A DNA stretch of 64,000 bases from Echeneis naucrates (taxonomy: Eukaryota > Chordata > Actinopteri > Carangiformes > Echeneidae): assembly GCF_900963305.1 (NCBI RefSeq), contig NC_042514.1, positions 18,690,029 through 18,754,028 on the forward strand, read 5' to 3'. Below are positions 54,263 through 63,990 of this stretch, one piece after another; within the stretch, counting starts at the first letter, position 1; each line of letters begins with the position of its first letter. A program made the translations under genes and the position numbers. The notes beneath the pieces were generated by a model. The model searched no databases. It was not told the origin of the DNA and worked only from the letters and a program-made list of their open reading frames with translations.

Positions 54263-54436
54263 CTGCACTGGACACTCCCTTCCCCTTGACGATGAAATGC
54301 CATCGTTACTTCGCTTACTTGCTGACAATGCAAGGGAAGAACCAAAAACATCGCTAAAGGCAATTCTTTAATCGAATTAAGAGGTATGCATTAACTGGAA
54401 AAAAGACGCTGATTTATTTCCAGCTGACAGCAAAGA

Positions 54437-54509
54437 TGTTTCCGCCTAGTTTCGAACTGGGGACCTTTCGCGTGTTAGGCGAACGTGATCACCACTACAC
54501 TACAGAAAC
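54437..54509 (-). tRNA. tRNA-Val (AAC)
   Basis: Anticodon AAC, A73, one T-stem mismatch and one changed D-stem base. Confidence 0.7.
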
Positions 54510-54729
54510 CTGAATGCAAGCTGCTCCACCCCTTCCAATCTAATGATTTCTGACGTGAACAGGTACTTTCATAAAAGCTGCATTTGCTCTTCCAGTTGCA
54601 TCACCGAAATTTGGTCTTCCTAAGAATAGACGCAGATACTGGCAGGTATACTCACGAGAGGTCTTGAAGTGAAGCATCAGCTGACCTCTGACCTCTCTGC
54701 CTTTGTTGAAAAAGAATTACAGAAAATAC

Positions 54730-54802
54730 TGTTCCTGCCCAGTTTCGAACTGGGGACCTTTCGCGTGTGAGGCGAACGTGATGACCACTACACTACAGAA
54801 AC
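54730..54802 (-). tRNA. tRNA-Val (CAC)
   Basis: Anticodon CAC, A73, acceptor wobble 4:69, TTTT downstream. Confidence 0.86.
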
Positions 54803-54969
54803 CTGTACAGGACACCCACTTCCCCTTGATGATGAAATGCCACCGTTACTACTGTTGTGATGGCCTCCCACGTGCTCTGAAAAGAACAATAGAGAGGCCT
54901 ACATCCTGAAGCCTGGGCCAGAGTTGTCTGCCTGTTTTGAAAAGGCGCTATGACCCCAGTATCCACCCC

Positions 54970-54983
54970 TACACTACAGAAAC
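54970..54983 (-). pseudogene. tRNA-Val 5' end scrap at a module junction
   Basis: Same junction as at 39228 and 40724. Confidence 0.5.
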
Positions 54984-55100
54984 CTGCACAGGACACCCTC
55001 TTCCCCTTGATGATTAAATGCCATCGTTAATACGAAAATTGAAGCAATTGAGAATGCAAGGCAGGAACCAAAAACATCTGTTTCCAGCTGACAGCAAACA

Positions 55101-55173
55101 TGTTTCCGCCCAGTTTCGAACTGGGGACCTTTCGCGTGTGAGGCGAATGTGATGACCACTACACTACGGAAAC
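55101..55173 (-). tRNA. tRNA-Val (CAC) on an AAC-type flank
   Basis: Anticodon CAC with acceptor (C-G form at 6:67) and T stem fully paired and A73. The flank is that of the AAC class. Confidence 0.85.
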
Positions 55174-55247
55174 CTGCGCAGGCCAGCCCCTTCCCCTTGA
55201 TGATGAAATGCCATCGTTAATACGAAAATTGAAGCAACTGAGAATGC

Positions 55248-56753
55248 ATGCAATCCCGGGTCGAGACCAGGAGGCAGAGCCGCAGTTTAACACGCTCCTC
55301 TGCGCCTCAGTCAGAGCGGTCATCTGCCGAGAATAGAATAGAGTCTCTGTCTATGTTTAGGTCTATAGAAACCGTGTCTGTCCCCCGACGACCTAAATTT
55401 AGAAAAGTTAATAAACTCAAATTAAACAAAAGAGGAGCTAAAAACAAAAACCTAACTGTAATTAAAACAGCCACAAACTTAGTCTCAAATAACACTGCGA
55501 TCAAATGTGGACTGTTGAACATTCGATCATTATCATCAAAATCTCTACTAGTAAATGATCTCATAGCTGATCACCATATTGATTTATTTTGTATAACTGA
55601 AACGTGGCTGCAGCAGGATGAGTATGTTAGCATTAATGAAGCTACACCCCCAACTCATGTTAACTTTCATATCCCTTGTACCACAGGTCGAGGAGGTGGG
55701 GTGGCTGCAATATTTCAGTCAAGCCTATTAATCAACCCCAGACCAAAATCTGGCTGCAGGTCTTTTGAAAGCCTCACTCTTAGTCTCTCCCACTCGGACT
55801 GGAAAGGTGAAAAACCAGTTCTGTTAGTTACAGTATACCGTCCACCTGGTCCGTACTCAGAATTCCTATCAGAGTTTTCTGAGTTTATATCAGAGTTAGT
55901 ACTTAGTACAGATAAAATCATTATTCTGGGAGATTTCAATATACATGTTGACGTAGAAAGCGACAGCCTTAGTTCTGGGTTTCTTTCCCTACTAGACTCA
56001 ATTGGCTTTTCCCAGCACGTGAATGAACCCACTCACTTTTACAATCATATCCTTGATCTTGTTCTAACTTATGGCATTGAAATTGACAAGCTAACAATTC
56101 TTCCCCAAAATTCTCTCCTGTCTGACCATTACCTTATTACATTTGAGTTTACTTTAATGGGCTCCACAGCATTGAGGAATAAATTCAGCTATAGAAGATG
56201 TTTATCTGAAGCTGCTGTGGCTAAATTTAAAGAGAACATTTGGTCATCATTCCCAACAATGCCATATCTAAATCTAAATTTAAATGAGGATTTCTCCCAT
56301 ACGCAGGTTGATGACCTTGTGACTAGCACTATGGCCACACTGCGTTCGAATCTTGATAATGCCGCCCCTCTCAAAAAGAAAGTATTCAATCTGAGGAGGA
56401 TGGCTCCCTGGTATAGTTACCAAATCCGTACCTTGAAGCAGACATCAAGGAAATTAGAAAGAAACTGGCGTTCCAGTAAGTCAGAAGAGTCTCACAGAGC
56501 CTGGAAAGACAGCCTAAAAACGTATAAAAAAGCTCTCCGCAGTGCTAGAAGTTCATATTACTCAGCACTCATAGAAGAAAACAAGAACAACCCCAGGTTT
56601 CTCTTCAGCACTGTAGCCAGGCTGACAGAGAGCCATAGCTCAGTTGAACCAGTGATCCCCTTAGCTCTAAGCAGTAATGATTTTATTAGTTTTTTTTTCC
56701 AGACAAAATTCTCACGATCAGAGAAAGAATTTATCAGCTCTTGCCTACGTTAG
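55248..56753 (+). CDS. L2 LINE ORF, endonuclease part (frame broken at 3' end)
   Basis: This 501-aa frame carries the apurinic-type endonuclease that nicks target DNA. Visible are LLNIRSLS (about 89-96), the glutamate of TETW (117-120), [20 protein letters not shown] (228-231) and SDH (292-294). The linker towards RT follows. The ATG at 55248 lies at the junction with the flanking repeat, so the native start may be missing. The frame ends at a spurious stop about 55 nt after a T-run near 56691-56699. The following ORF continues the protein in another frame, pointing to a one-base indel in that run. Confidence 0.85.
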   Translation: MQSRVETRRQSRSLTRSSAPQSERSSAENRIESLSMFRSIETVSVPRRPKFRKVNKLKLNKRGAKNKNLTVIKTATNLVSNNTAIKCGLLNIRSLSSKSLLVNDLIADHHIDLFCITETWLQQDEYVSINEATPPTHVNFHIPCTTGRGGGVAAIFQSSLLINPRPKSGCRSFESLTLSLSHSDWKGEKPVLLVTVYRPPGPYSEFLSEFSEFISELVLSTDKIIILGDFNIHVDVESDSLSSGFLSLLDSIGFSQHVNEPTHFYNHILDLVLTYGIEIDKLTILPQNSLLSDHYLITFEFTLMGSTALRNKFSYRRCLSEAAVAKFKENIWSSFPTMPYLNLNLNEDFSHTQVDDLVTSTMATLRSNLDNAAPLKKKVFNLRRMAPWYSYQIRTLKQTSRKLERNWRSSKSEESHRAWKDSLKTYKKALRSARSSYYSALIEENKNNPRFLFSTVARLTESHSSVEPVIPLALSSNDFISFFFQTKFSRSEKEFISSCLR

Positions 56754-58387
56754 ATAAAAATCCCCTTCTGAAGACGGCAACTGCTGAATCAGCTGCGGCG
56801 CCTCTTTTACATCTGGAATCATTCTCACCTCTAAATCTCTCAGAGCTAGCTTCTATAGTTTCATCATCCAGACCGTCAACCTGTCTATTAGACCCAGTAC
56901 CAACTAGCCTCTTTAAAGAGATCTTTTATGTAATTGAGCCGTTTATTCTAGATTTGGTTAATCTGACTTTATTTCTGGGTTATGTACCTCAGGCACTTAA
57001 GACCGCGGTCATCAAACCCCAGCTTAAAAAGCCTAATCTTGATCCAGATGTTTTGGCAAACTATAGACCCATATCGAACCTTCCATTTATTTCTAAAATC
57101 ATTGAGAAAGCTGTAGCAAAACAACTACACGAGCATCTGGATGGGAACAGTTTGTTTGAAGAGTTTCAGTCAGGATTTAGAGCCCATCATAGCACAGAAA
57201 CAGCGCTGGTTAAAGTCTCCAATGACATTCTAATGGCCTCAGACAATGGATCAGCCTCCATACTTCGCCTTCTAGATCTTAGTGCTGCATTCGACACCAT
57301 AGATCATAATATTTTACTACAGAGACTGGAACATGAAATTGGAATTAAAGGAACTGCACTAAAGTGGTTCAAATCCTACTTATCAGATAGACATCAGTTT
57401 GTTCATGTAAACAACAGCTCCTCCTCATGTACTGTAGTCAGTCATGGAGTCCCGCAGGGTTCGGTACTTGGACCAATCCTCTTTACGCTTTATCTGCTTC
57501 CTCTAGGCAACATTATCAGGAAACACAGCATCAATTTCCACTGCTACGCAGACGATACTCAGCTGTACCTATCAATGAAGCCAAATGAAGTCAGTCAGAT
57601 AGTCAGACTGCAGGCATGTCTTGAAGACATAAAAGTCTGGATGACTGGAAATTTTTTACTTCTCAACTCTGACAAAACAGAAGTTATTGTACTCGGTCCT
57701 AAGCACCTCAGAAAAATACTATCTAATCATCTCATCAGTTTGGACGGCATTACTTTGGCCTCCAGCTCCACTGTAAGAAACCTTGGAGTAATTTTTGACC
57801 AGGACATGTCCTTTGTCCCTCACATAAAACAAGTTAGTCGGGCAGCTTTCTTCCACCTGAGAAACATTAGGAAAATCAGAAACATCCTCTCTCAGGATGA
57901 TGCAGAAAAACTAGTCCATGCATTTGTAACTTCTAGGCTGGACTACTGTAACTCATTACTATCTGCATGTCCAAACAAATCTCTAAAAGGCCTTCAGTTA
58001 ATTCAGAACGCTGCTGCACGAATATTAACAGGAACTAGGAAAAGAGATCACATCTCTCCCGTGTTAGCTGCTCTTCATTGGCTGCCAGTAAAATATAGAG
58101 TAAAATTCAAAATCCTTCTTTTAACGTATAAAGCTCTTAATGGCCAAGCTCCATCGTATCTCAGAGAGCTCATAGTTCCTTACTGTCCTAGCAGGCCACT
58201 CCGCTCTCTAGATGGAGGTTTACTTGTGGTTCCTAGAGTCTCCAAGAGTAAATCGGGAGGCAGATCGTTCAGTTATCAGGCTCCTCTTCTATGGAACCAA
58301 CTCCCAGCATCGGTCCGGGGGGCGGACTCTTTAGTAACTTTCAAGACCAGGCTTAAAACTTTCCTGTATGACAGAGCGTACAGTTAA
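56741..58387 (+). CDS. L2 LINE ORF, reverse transcriptase part
   Basis: This 548-aa frame carries reverse transcriptase. It shows [10 protein letters not shown] (about 106-115), [14 protein letters not shown] with catalytic Asp near 185, [20 protein letters not shown] (236-255), the active-site [13 protein letters not shown] (YADD at 269-272) and the L2 C-terminal region ending DRAYS. All catalytic motifs are intact. The first Met is internal to the original single polyprotein. The true reading frame continues upstream to the T-run near 56.69 kb. EN plus RT together are about 1,045 aa, the usual L2 length. Confidence 0.9.
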   Translation: MPTLDKNPLLKTATAESAAAPLLHLESFSPLNLSELASIVSSSRPSTCLLDPVPTSLFKEIFYVIEPFILDLVNLTLFLGYVPQALKTAVIKPQLKKPNLDPDVLANYRPISNLPFISKIIEKAVAKQLHEHLDGNSLFEEFQSGFRAHHSTETALVKVSNDILMASDNGSASILRLLDLSAAFDTIDHNILLQRLEHEIGIKGTALKWFKSYLSDRHQFVHVNNSSSSCTVVSHGVPQGSVLGPILFTLYLLPLGNIIRKHSINFHCYADDTQLYLSMKPNEVSQIVRLQACLEDIKVWMTGNFLLLNSDKTEVIVLGPKHLRKILSNHLISLDGITLASSSTVRNLGVIFDQDMSFVPHIKQVSRAAFFHLRNIRKIRNILSQDDAEKLVHAFVTSRLDYCNSLLSACPNKSLKGLQLIQNAAARILTGTRKRDHISPVLAALHWLPVKYRVKFKILLLTYKALNGQAPSYLRELIVPYCPSRPLRSLDGGLLVVPRVSKSKSGGRSFSYQAPLLWNQLPASVRGADSLVTFKTRLKTFLYDRAYS

Positions 58388-58447
58388 AAAGTCCTCTACT
58401 CTTTAGGTATGCTGCTATAGGCCTAGGCTGCTGGGGGAAGGACTGAG

Positions 58448-58449
<2 letters not shown>

Positions 58450-58492
<43 letters not shown>

Positions 58493-58500
58493 CTCTGTCT
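58450..58500. repeat. (CT)n microsatellite
   Basis: About 25 CT dinucleotides in the L2 3' UTR. Confidence 0.95.
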
Positions 58501-58842
58501 CTCCCTGTCACCCTCTCTCCCTCTTTCTCTCTAACTCCCTCCTTGCATGCGCTGATAAAAACCATCCTTCTTAAAAAAAAAAACAAAAAAAACAAACAGT
58601 TTCACCCAGTTCTAAGCATTTATACTGCATTTACTAACCATGTTCTGCCAAAGTCTCTGTCTCTCCCAGTTCCTCTCCTCTCTCTCCCTGTCCTCATCCT
58701 GCAGGTGGTGACTCATCTCCATCCCATGTTCCTGCAACACCTGCTGGTCCCATATAGCATGAATTCTGTATTACAGCTCAACTTCATGAACTTCATGCAA
58801 CAACATGTTCCTGCCTACACCCCCCCCTCCAATGCCTGCCTG

Positions 58843-58845
<3 letters not shown>

Positions 58846-58894
<49 letters not shown>
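58846..58894. repeat. (CT)n microsatellite
   Basis: A second CT run in the L2 3' UTR, about 24 units. Confidence 0.95.
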
Positions 58895-58900
<6 letters not shown>

Positions 58901-59226
58901 ACCGGTCGAGGCAGATGGCCGCCCCCCCTGAGCCTGGTTCTGCTCGAGGTTTCTGCCTCTTAAAGGAAGTTTTTCCTTTCCACTGTTGCCAAGTGCTTGC
59001 TCATCGGGGGATCTGTTGGGTCTCTTTAAATAAATTTATAAAGAGTTTGGTCTAGACCTGCTCTATATGTAAAGTACCTTGATGTAACTTTGTTATGATT
59101 TGGCGCTATACAAATAAATCTGATTTGATTTGATTTGGTTTGATATACTCACGAGAAGTCTTGAAGTGAAGCATCAGCTGACCTCTGACCTCTCTGCCAT
59201 TGTTGAAAAAGAATTACAGAAAATAC

Positions 59227-59299
59227 TGTTCCTGCCCAGTTTCGAAATGGGGACCTTTCGCATGTGAGGCGAACGTGATGACCACTACACTACAGAAAC
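59227..59299 (-). tRNA. tRNA-Val (CAC)
   Basis: Anticodon CAC in loop CTCACAT, A73, one T-stem mismatch, TTTT downstream. Confidence 0.7.
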
Positions 59300-59610
59300 C
59301 TGTACAGGACACCCTCTTCCCCTTGTTGATGAAATGCCATCGTTACTACTGTTGTGATGGCCTCCCACGTGCTCTGAAAAGAACAATAGAGAAGCCTGGG
59401 CCAGAGTTGTCTGCCTGTTTGGAAATGGCGCCATGACCCCAGGATCCACCCCTAGGGTGTGGTTTTGAGTTTGAACAGGAGGGCATTTGCTAGACACCAG
59501 CGCCCTCAGCAGGGATCCCCGATGACGTCACACAGGTAATAAAGACGCTCCATGGCTCTTGATCTTCGCTTTTTCCCAGTGCCCCGGTTGTGGGAGAGAG
59601 CTGTCCCAGC

Positions 59611-59905
59611 TTTTGTCTGGACCTCTCCAATGATATTCTAATTTCTTCAGACAATGGATCAGCCTCCATACTTCTCCTTTTGGATCTTAGTGCTGCTTTC
59701 GACACCATAGATCACAATATTTTACTAGAGACTGGAACATGAAATTGGGATTAAAGGAACTGCAATAAGGTGGTTCAAATCCTATTTATCAGATAGACAT
59801 CAGTTTGTTCATGTTCACAACAGCTCCTCCTCATGCACTGCAGTCAGTTATGGAGTCCCACAGGTTTGGGTACTTGGACCAATCGTCTTTACGCTTCATC
59901 TAGGC
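59611..59905 (+). mobile_element. L2 LINE RT fragment
   Basis: RT palm fragment with the same small frame-shifting deletion as 48625 and 51542. Confidence 0.86.
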
Positions 59906-60241
59906 ACCAAATGCCATCTTTACTACCGCAATTACACAATGAATTGACCAAACAAACAGCTGAAGCCAACATTTTCTATTCTAATTCAGAGGTAGCACTT
60001 ACCAAATACACAGGTCATACTCGCTCCACGGCTCTCGATCTTCGCTGTTTCCCAGTGCCCCGGTTGTGGGAGAGAGCTGTTCCAGCTTTCGTCTGGACCT
60101 CTGATTGTTGCATCACCGAAATTTGCTCTTCCTACGAATAGACGCAGATACTGGCAGGTCTACTCACGAGAAGTCTTGAAGTGAAGCATCAGCTGATCTC
60201 TGACCTCTCTGCCGTTGTTGAAAAAGAATAACTGAAAACAC

Positions 60242-60314
60242 AGTTTCTGCCCAGTTTCGAACTGGGGACCTTTCGCGTGTGAGGCGAACGTGATGACCAC
60301 TACACTACAGAAAC
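60242..60314 (-). tRNA. tRNA-Val (CAC)
   Basis: Anticodon CAC with all stems paired, U73 and TTTT 4 nt downstream. Confidence 0.88.
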
Positions 60315-60641
60315 CTGTACAGGACACCCTCTTCCCCTTGATGATGAAATTCCATCGTTACTACTGTTGTGATGGCCTCCCACGTGCTCTGAAAAGAACA
60401 ATAGAGAGGCCTACATCCAGAAGCCTGGGCCAGAGTTGTCTGCCTGTTTGGAAATGGCGCCATGACCCCAGGATCCACCCCTAGGGTGTGGTTTTGAGTT
60501 TGAAGAGGAGGGCATTTGCTAGACACCAGCGCCCTCAGCAGGGATCCCCGATGACGTCACACAGGTAATAAAGACGCTCCATGGCTCTTGATCTTCGCTT
60601 TTTCCCAGTGCCCCAGTTGTGGGAGAGAGCTGTCCCAGCTT

Positions 60642-60934
60642 TTGTCTGGACCTCTCCAATGATATTCTAATTTCTTCAGACAATGGATCAGCCTCCATAC
60701 TTCTCCTTTTGGATCTTAGTGCTGCTTTCGACACCATAGATCACAATATTTTACTACAGAGACTGGAACATGAAATTGGGATTAAAGGAACTGCAATAAG
60801 GTGGTTCAAATCCTATTTATCAGATAGACATCAGTTTGTTCATGTTCACAACAGCTCCTTCTCATGCACTGCAGTCAGTTATGGAGTCCCACAGGTTTGG
60901 GTACTAGAACCAATCGTCTTTACGCTTCATCTAG
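60642..60934 (+). mobile_element. L2 LINE RT fragment
   Basis: RT palm fragment SNDILISSDNG through EPIVFTLHL, joining a TAC-type tRNA spacer on the right. Confidence 0.87.
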
Positions 60935-60976
60935 GCACCAAATGCCATCTTTACTACCGCGTTACTACAGCAAATC

Positions 60977-61049
60977 TGTTTCTGCCCAGGTTCGAACTGG
61001 GGACCTTTCGCGTGTAAGGCGAACGTGATGACCACTACACTACAGAAAC
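60977..61049 (-). tRNA. tRNA-Val (TAC)
   Basis: Anticodon TAC with all stems paired and A73. Confidence 0.86.
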
Positions 61050-61076
61050 CTGAGCACAAGCTGCTCTGCCCCTTCT

Positions 61077-61345
61077 GTCAGGTTTAAGCCACCTAGAACA
61101 TGATGAAACACAGGGAAGAAAGACAAAGGACAACAGCGCTCATTTTTACTTGCAAGGAGAACAGACAGAGATATGTTCAGTTACATTCTCTAACTGCTCT
61201 GACGTATCTCTTCCGTTCTCCCCTCTTTATTTCCTTAGGGTGGTCCCTAGTTAGTATGATCTCAAGTCCTGTAAGAAAAACAAAAGTTTCTGCATTTCTG
61301 CAGGGTTAGTAAAAGTACAGAAGATACTCATGAGAAGTCTTGAAG
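61077..61345. repeat. Unknown spacer block R2 (copy 6)
   Basis: Same block as 13580-13845. Confidence 0.55.
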
Positions 61346-61394
61346 TAAAGTATTAGCTGATCTCTGTACCTTTGTTAAGAAACACAGAAAGTTC

Positions 61395-61467
61395 TGTTTC
61401 TGCCCAGTTTCAAACTGTGGACCTTTCGCATGTGAGGTAAACGTGACGACCACTACACTACCGAAAC
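61395..61467 (-). pseudogene. tRNA-Val (CAC)-like, degraded
   Basis: Anticodon CAC. C56 lost, T-stem and acceptor mismatches, changed D stem. Confidence 0.55.
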
Positions 61468-61687
61468 CTGAATGCAAACTGCTCCGCCCCTTCCAATCTA
61501 ATGATTTCTGACGTGAACAGGTACTTTCATAAAAGCTGCATTTGCTCTTACCGTTGCATCACCGAAATTTGGTCTTCCTACGAATAGACGCAGATACTGG
61601 CAGGTATACTCACGAGAAGTCTTGAAGTGAAGCATCAGCTGACCACTGACCTCTCTGCATTCGTTGAAAAAAAAAACAATTAAGTTG

Positions 61688-61760
61688 TGTTTCTGCCCAG
61701 TTTCGAACTGGGGACCTTTCGCGTGTGAGGCGAACGTGATGACCACTACACTACAGAAAC
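61688..61760 (-). tRNA. tRNA-Val (CAC)
   Basis: Anticodon CAC with all stems paired and A73. A T10 run lies about 12 nt downstream, a strong Pol III terminator candidate. Confidence 0.9.
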
Positions 61761-61921
61761 CTGTACAGGACACCCTCTTCCCCTTGATGATGAAATGCCA
61801 TCGTTACTACTGTTGTGATCGCCTCCCACGTGCTCTGAAAAGAACAATAGAGAGGCCTACATCCTGAAGCCTGGGCCAGAGTTGTCTGCCTGTTTGAAAA
61901 TGGCGCCATGACCCCAGGATC

Positions 61922-62245
61922 CACCAGTTTGAGAGAGAGCAAGAAAGACCTTACAAGGTTGTATGAGCAACACCGACGGCTGTCCAGGTGGAAGGAAGCA
62001 AGACTTGGTATCACCTAAATCACTGTACCAAAAAGGTTCCGAAAGACAAAAAGGGCATTATAAAACTGAGAGAGAACGATGAGGAGAATGACTGTGTGGT
62101 GCAAACTAGTGACAAGCACTCTCTTGTTAATGTCACTAGGCTGCCAAGTGTCCAAGTGTCCAAGCTCTCCTTAACTGCACAGGCTTCTCTCGATGCCCTG
62201 TTTCCTCCTTTTCTCACTGGTGCCATGCATTTCTTCAAGAAATCT
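61922..62245 (-). pseudogene. PIF/Harbinger transposase C-terminal fragment (copy 2)
   Basis: Near-identical to 21815-22130. The minus-strand motif GGNRASREACAVKESLDTW is kept. An 8-bp GTCCAAGT tandem duplication is specific to this copy. Sequence resumes as a tRNA spacer at about 62246. Confidence 0.68.
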
Positions 62246-62322
62246 CATGAGAAGTCTTGAAGTGAAGCATCAGCTGACCACTGACCTCTCTGCATTCGTT
62301 GAAAAAAAAAAAAATCAAGTTG

Positions 62323-62395
62323 TGTTTCTGCCCAGTTTCGAACTGGGGACCTTTCGCGTGTGAGGCGAACGTGATGACCACTACACTACAGAAAC
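62323..62395 (-). tRNA. tRNA-Val (CAC)
   Basis: Anticodon CAC with all stems paired and A73. A long T-run lies about 10 nt downstream. Confidence 0.9.
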
Positions 62396-62530
62396 CTGCC
62401 ACGGGCACGCCCTTCCCATTGACGATGAAATGCCATCGTTACTTCAAATATTGAAGTCGCTGAGAATGTAAGCAACACATCAAAAACATCGCGAAAGCAA
62501 ATGCTCTAATCGAATTAAGAGGTATGCCTT

Positions 62531-62670
62531 CACTTCGCTACTTGGACCAATCCTCTTTACGCTTCATCTGCTTCCTCTAGGCAACATTATCATGACATCA
62601 GACATGTCTTGAACACATACAAGTCTGGATGACCCATAATTTTTTTACTCCTTAATTCTGACAAAACTGA
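62531..62670 (+). mobile_element. L2 LINE RT fragment carrying the YADD-region deletion (copy 3)
   Basis: Same piece as 14735-14874 and 16625-16764. Confidence 0.8.
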
Positions 62671-62829
62671 CATGCCATTGTTACTACAAACATTACAGAA
62701 AGTGAGAATGCAAGTGATGCACCAAAAGCATAGTTGAAGCCAATTCTCCAAACTAATTCTGAGGTAGGCCTGACCTAATACACACATCCTACTCTCCTGC
62801 ATTAATTCTATAATCAGAGTCCACAACAA

Positions 62830-63160
62830 ATCTGGGTAGTTTTCCAACCCAACGCTGGTTAAATAGTGGACCGACTAAACGTTGGGTTAACTTCACCAAA
62901 CAAACTGGGTCTGTTCATTCAACCCAGGAAGATGGGTTGTTAAAATATCCCTAATATGGGTTATATTGACTATAATACTGGATTAATTTCACCCCACTAA
63001 TGGGATATTATTATTGTTTTTGTTGCTCCACCGTAAAATGTGAAAAATGATTAAAAAAAAAGTATAGATTTCTCTGGCACAACTGATGGTCATCAGTTTA
63101 ACTACACATGATCATACTCACACCAGGTCTAGCATTTTCTTGTACATCTTATTGACTATC
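62830..63160. repeat. Unknown repeat R3 (copy 3)
   Basis: Same block as 15044-15360 with a few substitutions. Confidence 0.55.
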
Positions 63161-63201
63161 TGACCTCTCTGCCTTTGTTAAGAAAGAAAAAAATTAAGTT
63201 C

Positions 63202-63274
63202 TGTTTTTGCCCAGTTTCGAACTGGGGACCTTTCGCGTATTAGGCGAACGTGATGACCACTATACTACAGAAAC
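63202..63274 (-). tRNA. tRNA-Val body with Ile anticodon AAT
   Basis: Anticodon AAT in loop CTAATAC. T arm intact, A73, one acceptor mismatch (5:68), T-run downstream. Confidence 0.72.
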
Positions 63275-63452
63275 CTGCACAGGCCAGCCCCTTCCCCTTG
63301 ATGATGAAATGCCATCGTTACTACGAAAATTTAAGCAACTGAGAATGCAAGGCAAGAACCAAAAACATCGCGAAAGCCAATTCTCCAATTGAATTAAGAG
63401 GTATGCAGTAACTAAAAAGAAATGCTGCTCTGTTTCCAGCTGACAGCAAACA

Positions 63453-63486
63453 TGTTTCCGCCCAGTTTCGAACTGGGGACCTTTCA
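63453..63486 (-). pseudogene. tRNA-Val stub (3' acceptor strand and T arm)
   Basis: Same tRNA-to-L2 junction as at 5248. Confidence 0.7.
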
Positions 63487-63487
63487 C

Positions 63488-63840
63488 CACAGAGAAATGC
63501 TATCTAATCATAATCAGCCTGGATGGCATTATGTTGGCTTCCAGCTCCACTGTTAGAAACCTTGGTGGAACCTTTGACCAGGACATGTCCTTTGTCCCTC
63601 ACATAAAAGAAGTCAGTAGGGCAGCTTTGTTCCACCTGAGAAACATCAGGAAAATCAGAGACATCCTCTCTCAGGATGATGCAGAAAAACTCGTCCATGC
63701 ATTTTAACTTTCAGGCTGGACTACTGTAACTCGTTACTATCTAGATGTCCAAACAAATCTCTGAAAGGCCTCTAGACCTGCTCTTCATGTAAAGTACCTT
63801 TATGTCACGTTGTTATGATTTGACGCAATACAAAGACCTG
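63488..63840 (+). mobile_element. L2 LINE fragment (RT C-terminus and 3' end)
   Basis: Closest to 15689-16042, sharing the same base loss near the frame end. Confidence 0.85.
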
Positions 63841-63990
63841 CCCCTCATGTAATTTTACTACGAAAATTGAAGCAGCTGAGAATGCAAGGCAAGAACCAAA
63901 AACATCGCTAAAGCCAATTTTTCTAATTGAATTAAGAGGTATGCCTTAACTAAAAAGAGATGCTGATTTATTTCCAATTGACAGCAAACA

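Larger units (their letters stand above)
55246..59140 (+). mobile_element. L2-clade LINE, nearly complete
   Basis: A non-LTR retrotransposon of the L2/CR1 group. It begins inside a tRNA spacer, codes for endonuclease then reverse transcriptase, and ends in a 3' UTR with two CT runs, the L2-type end TTGGCGCTATACAAATAAAT and a (TGATT)n tail. The two flanks are not contiguous in the array unit and I see no clear target-site duplication, so later rearrangement or a deletion at insertion is likely. The 5' end is probably slightly truncated. It is distinct from the diverged L2 pieces elsewhere in the array, because it retains the YADD region. Confidence 0.9.
58388..59140 (+). other. L2 3' UTR and tail
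   Basis: Non-coding. Contains GCTGCTATAGGCCTAGGCTG, CT-rich tracts and an A-rich stretch near 58.57 kb, and ends with the L2 3' signature and (TGATT)n. ORFs here on either strand are low-complexity translations. Confidence 0.8.

Noticed and set aside
58353-59055. ORFs of 80 and 170 aa around the CT runs
   Set aside because: Low-complexity translation of the L2 3' UTR.
2677-60737. Recurring minus-strand ORFs of about 72 aa ([23 protein letters not shown]...)
   Set aside because: They lie antisense to the L2 RT fragment and module M. They are open because the copies are recent duplicates, and no domain is recognisable.
4967-63392. Recurring small plus-strand ORFs reading FELGTFRVLGERDDHYTTET
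   Set aside because: These are translations of the antisense strand of the tRNA-Val genes. Their conservation reflects tRNA structure, not protein selection.
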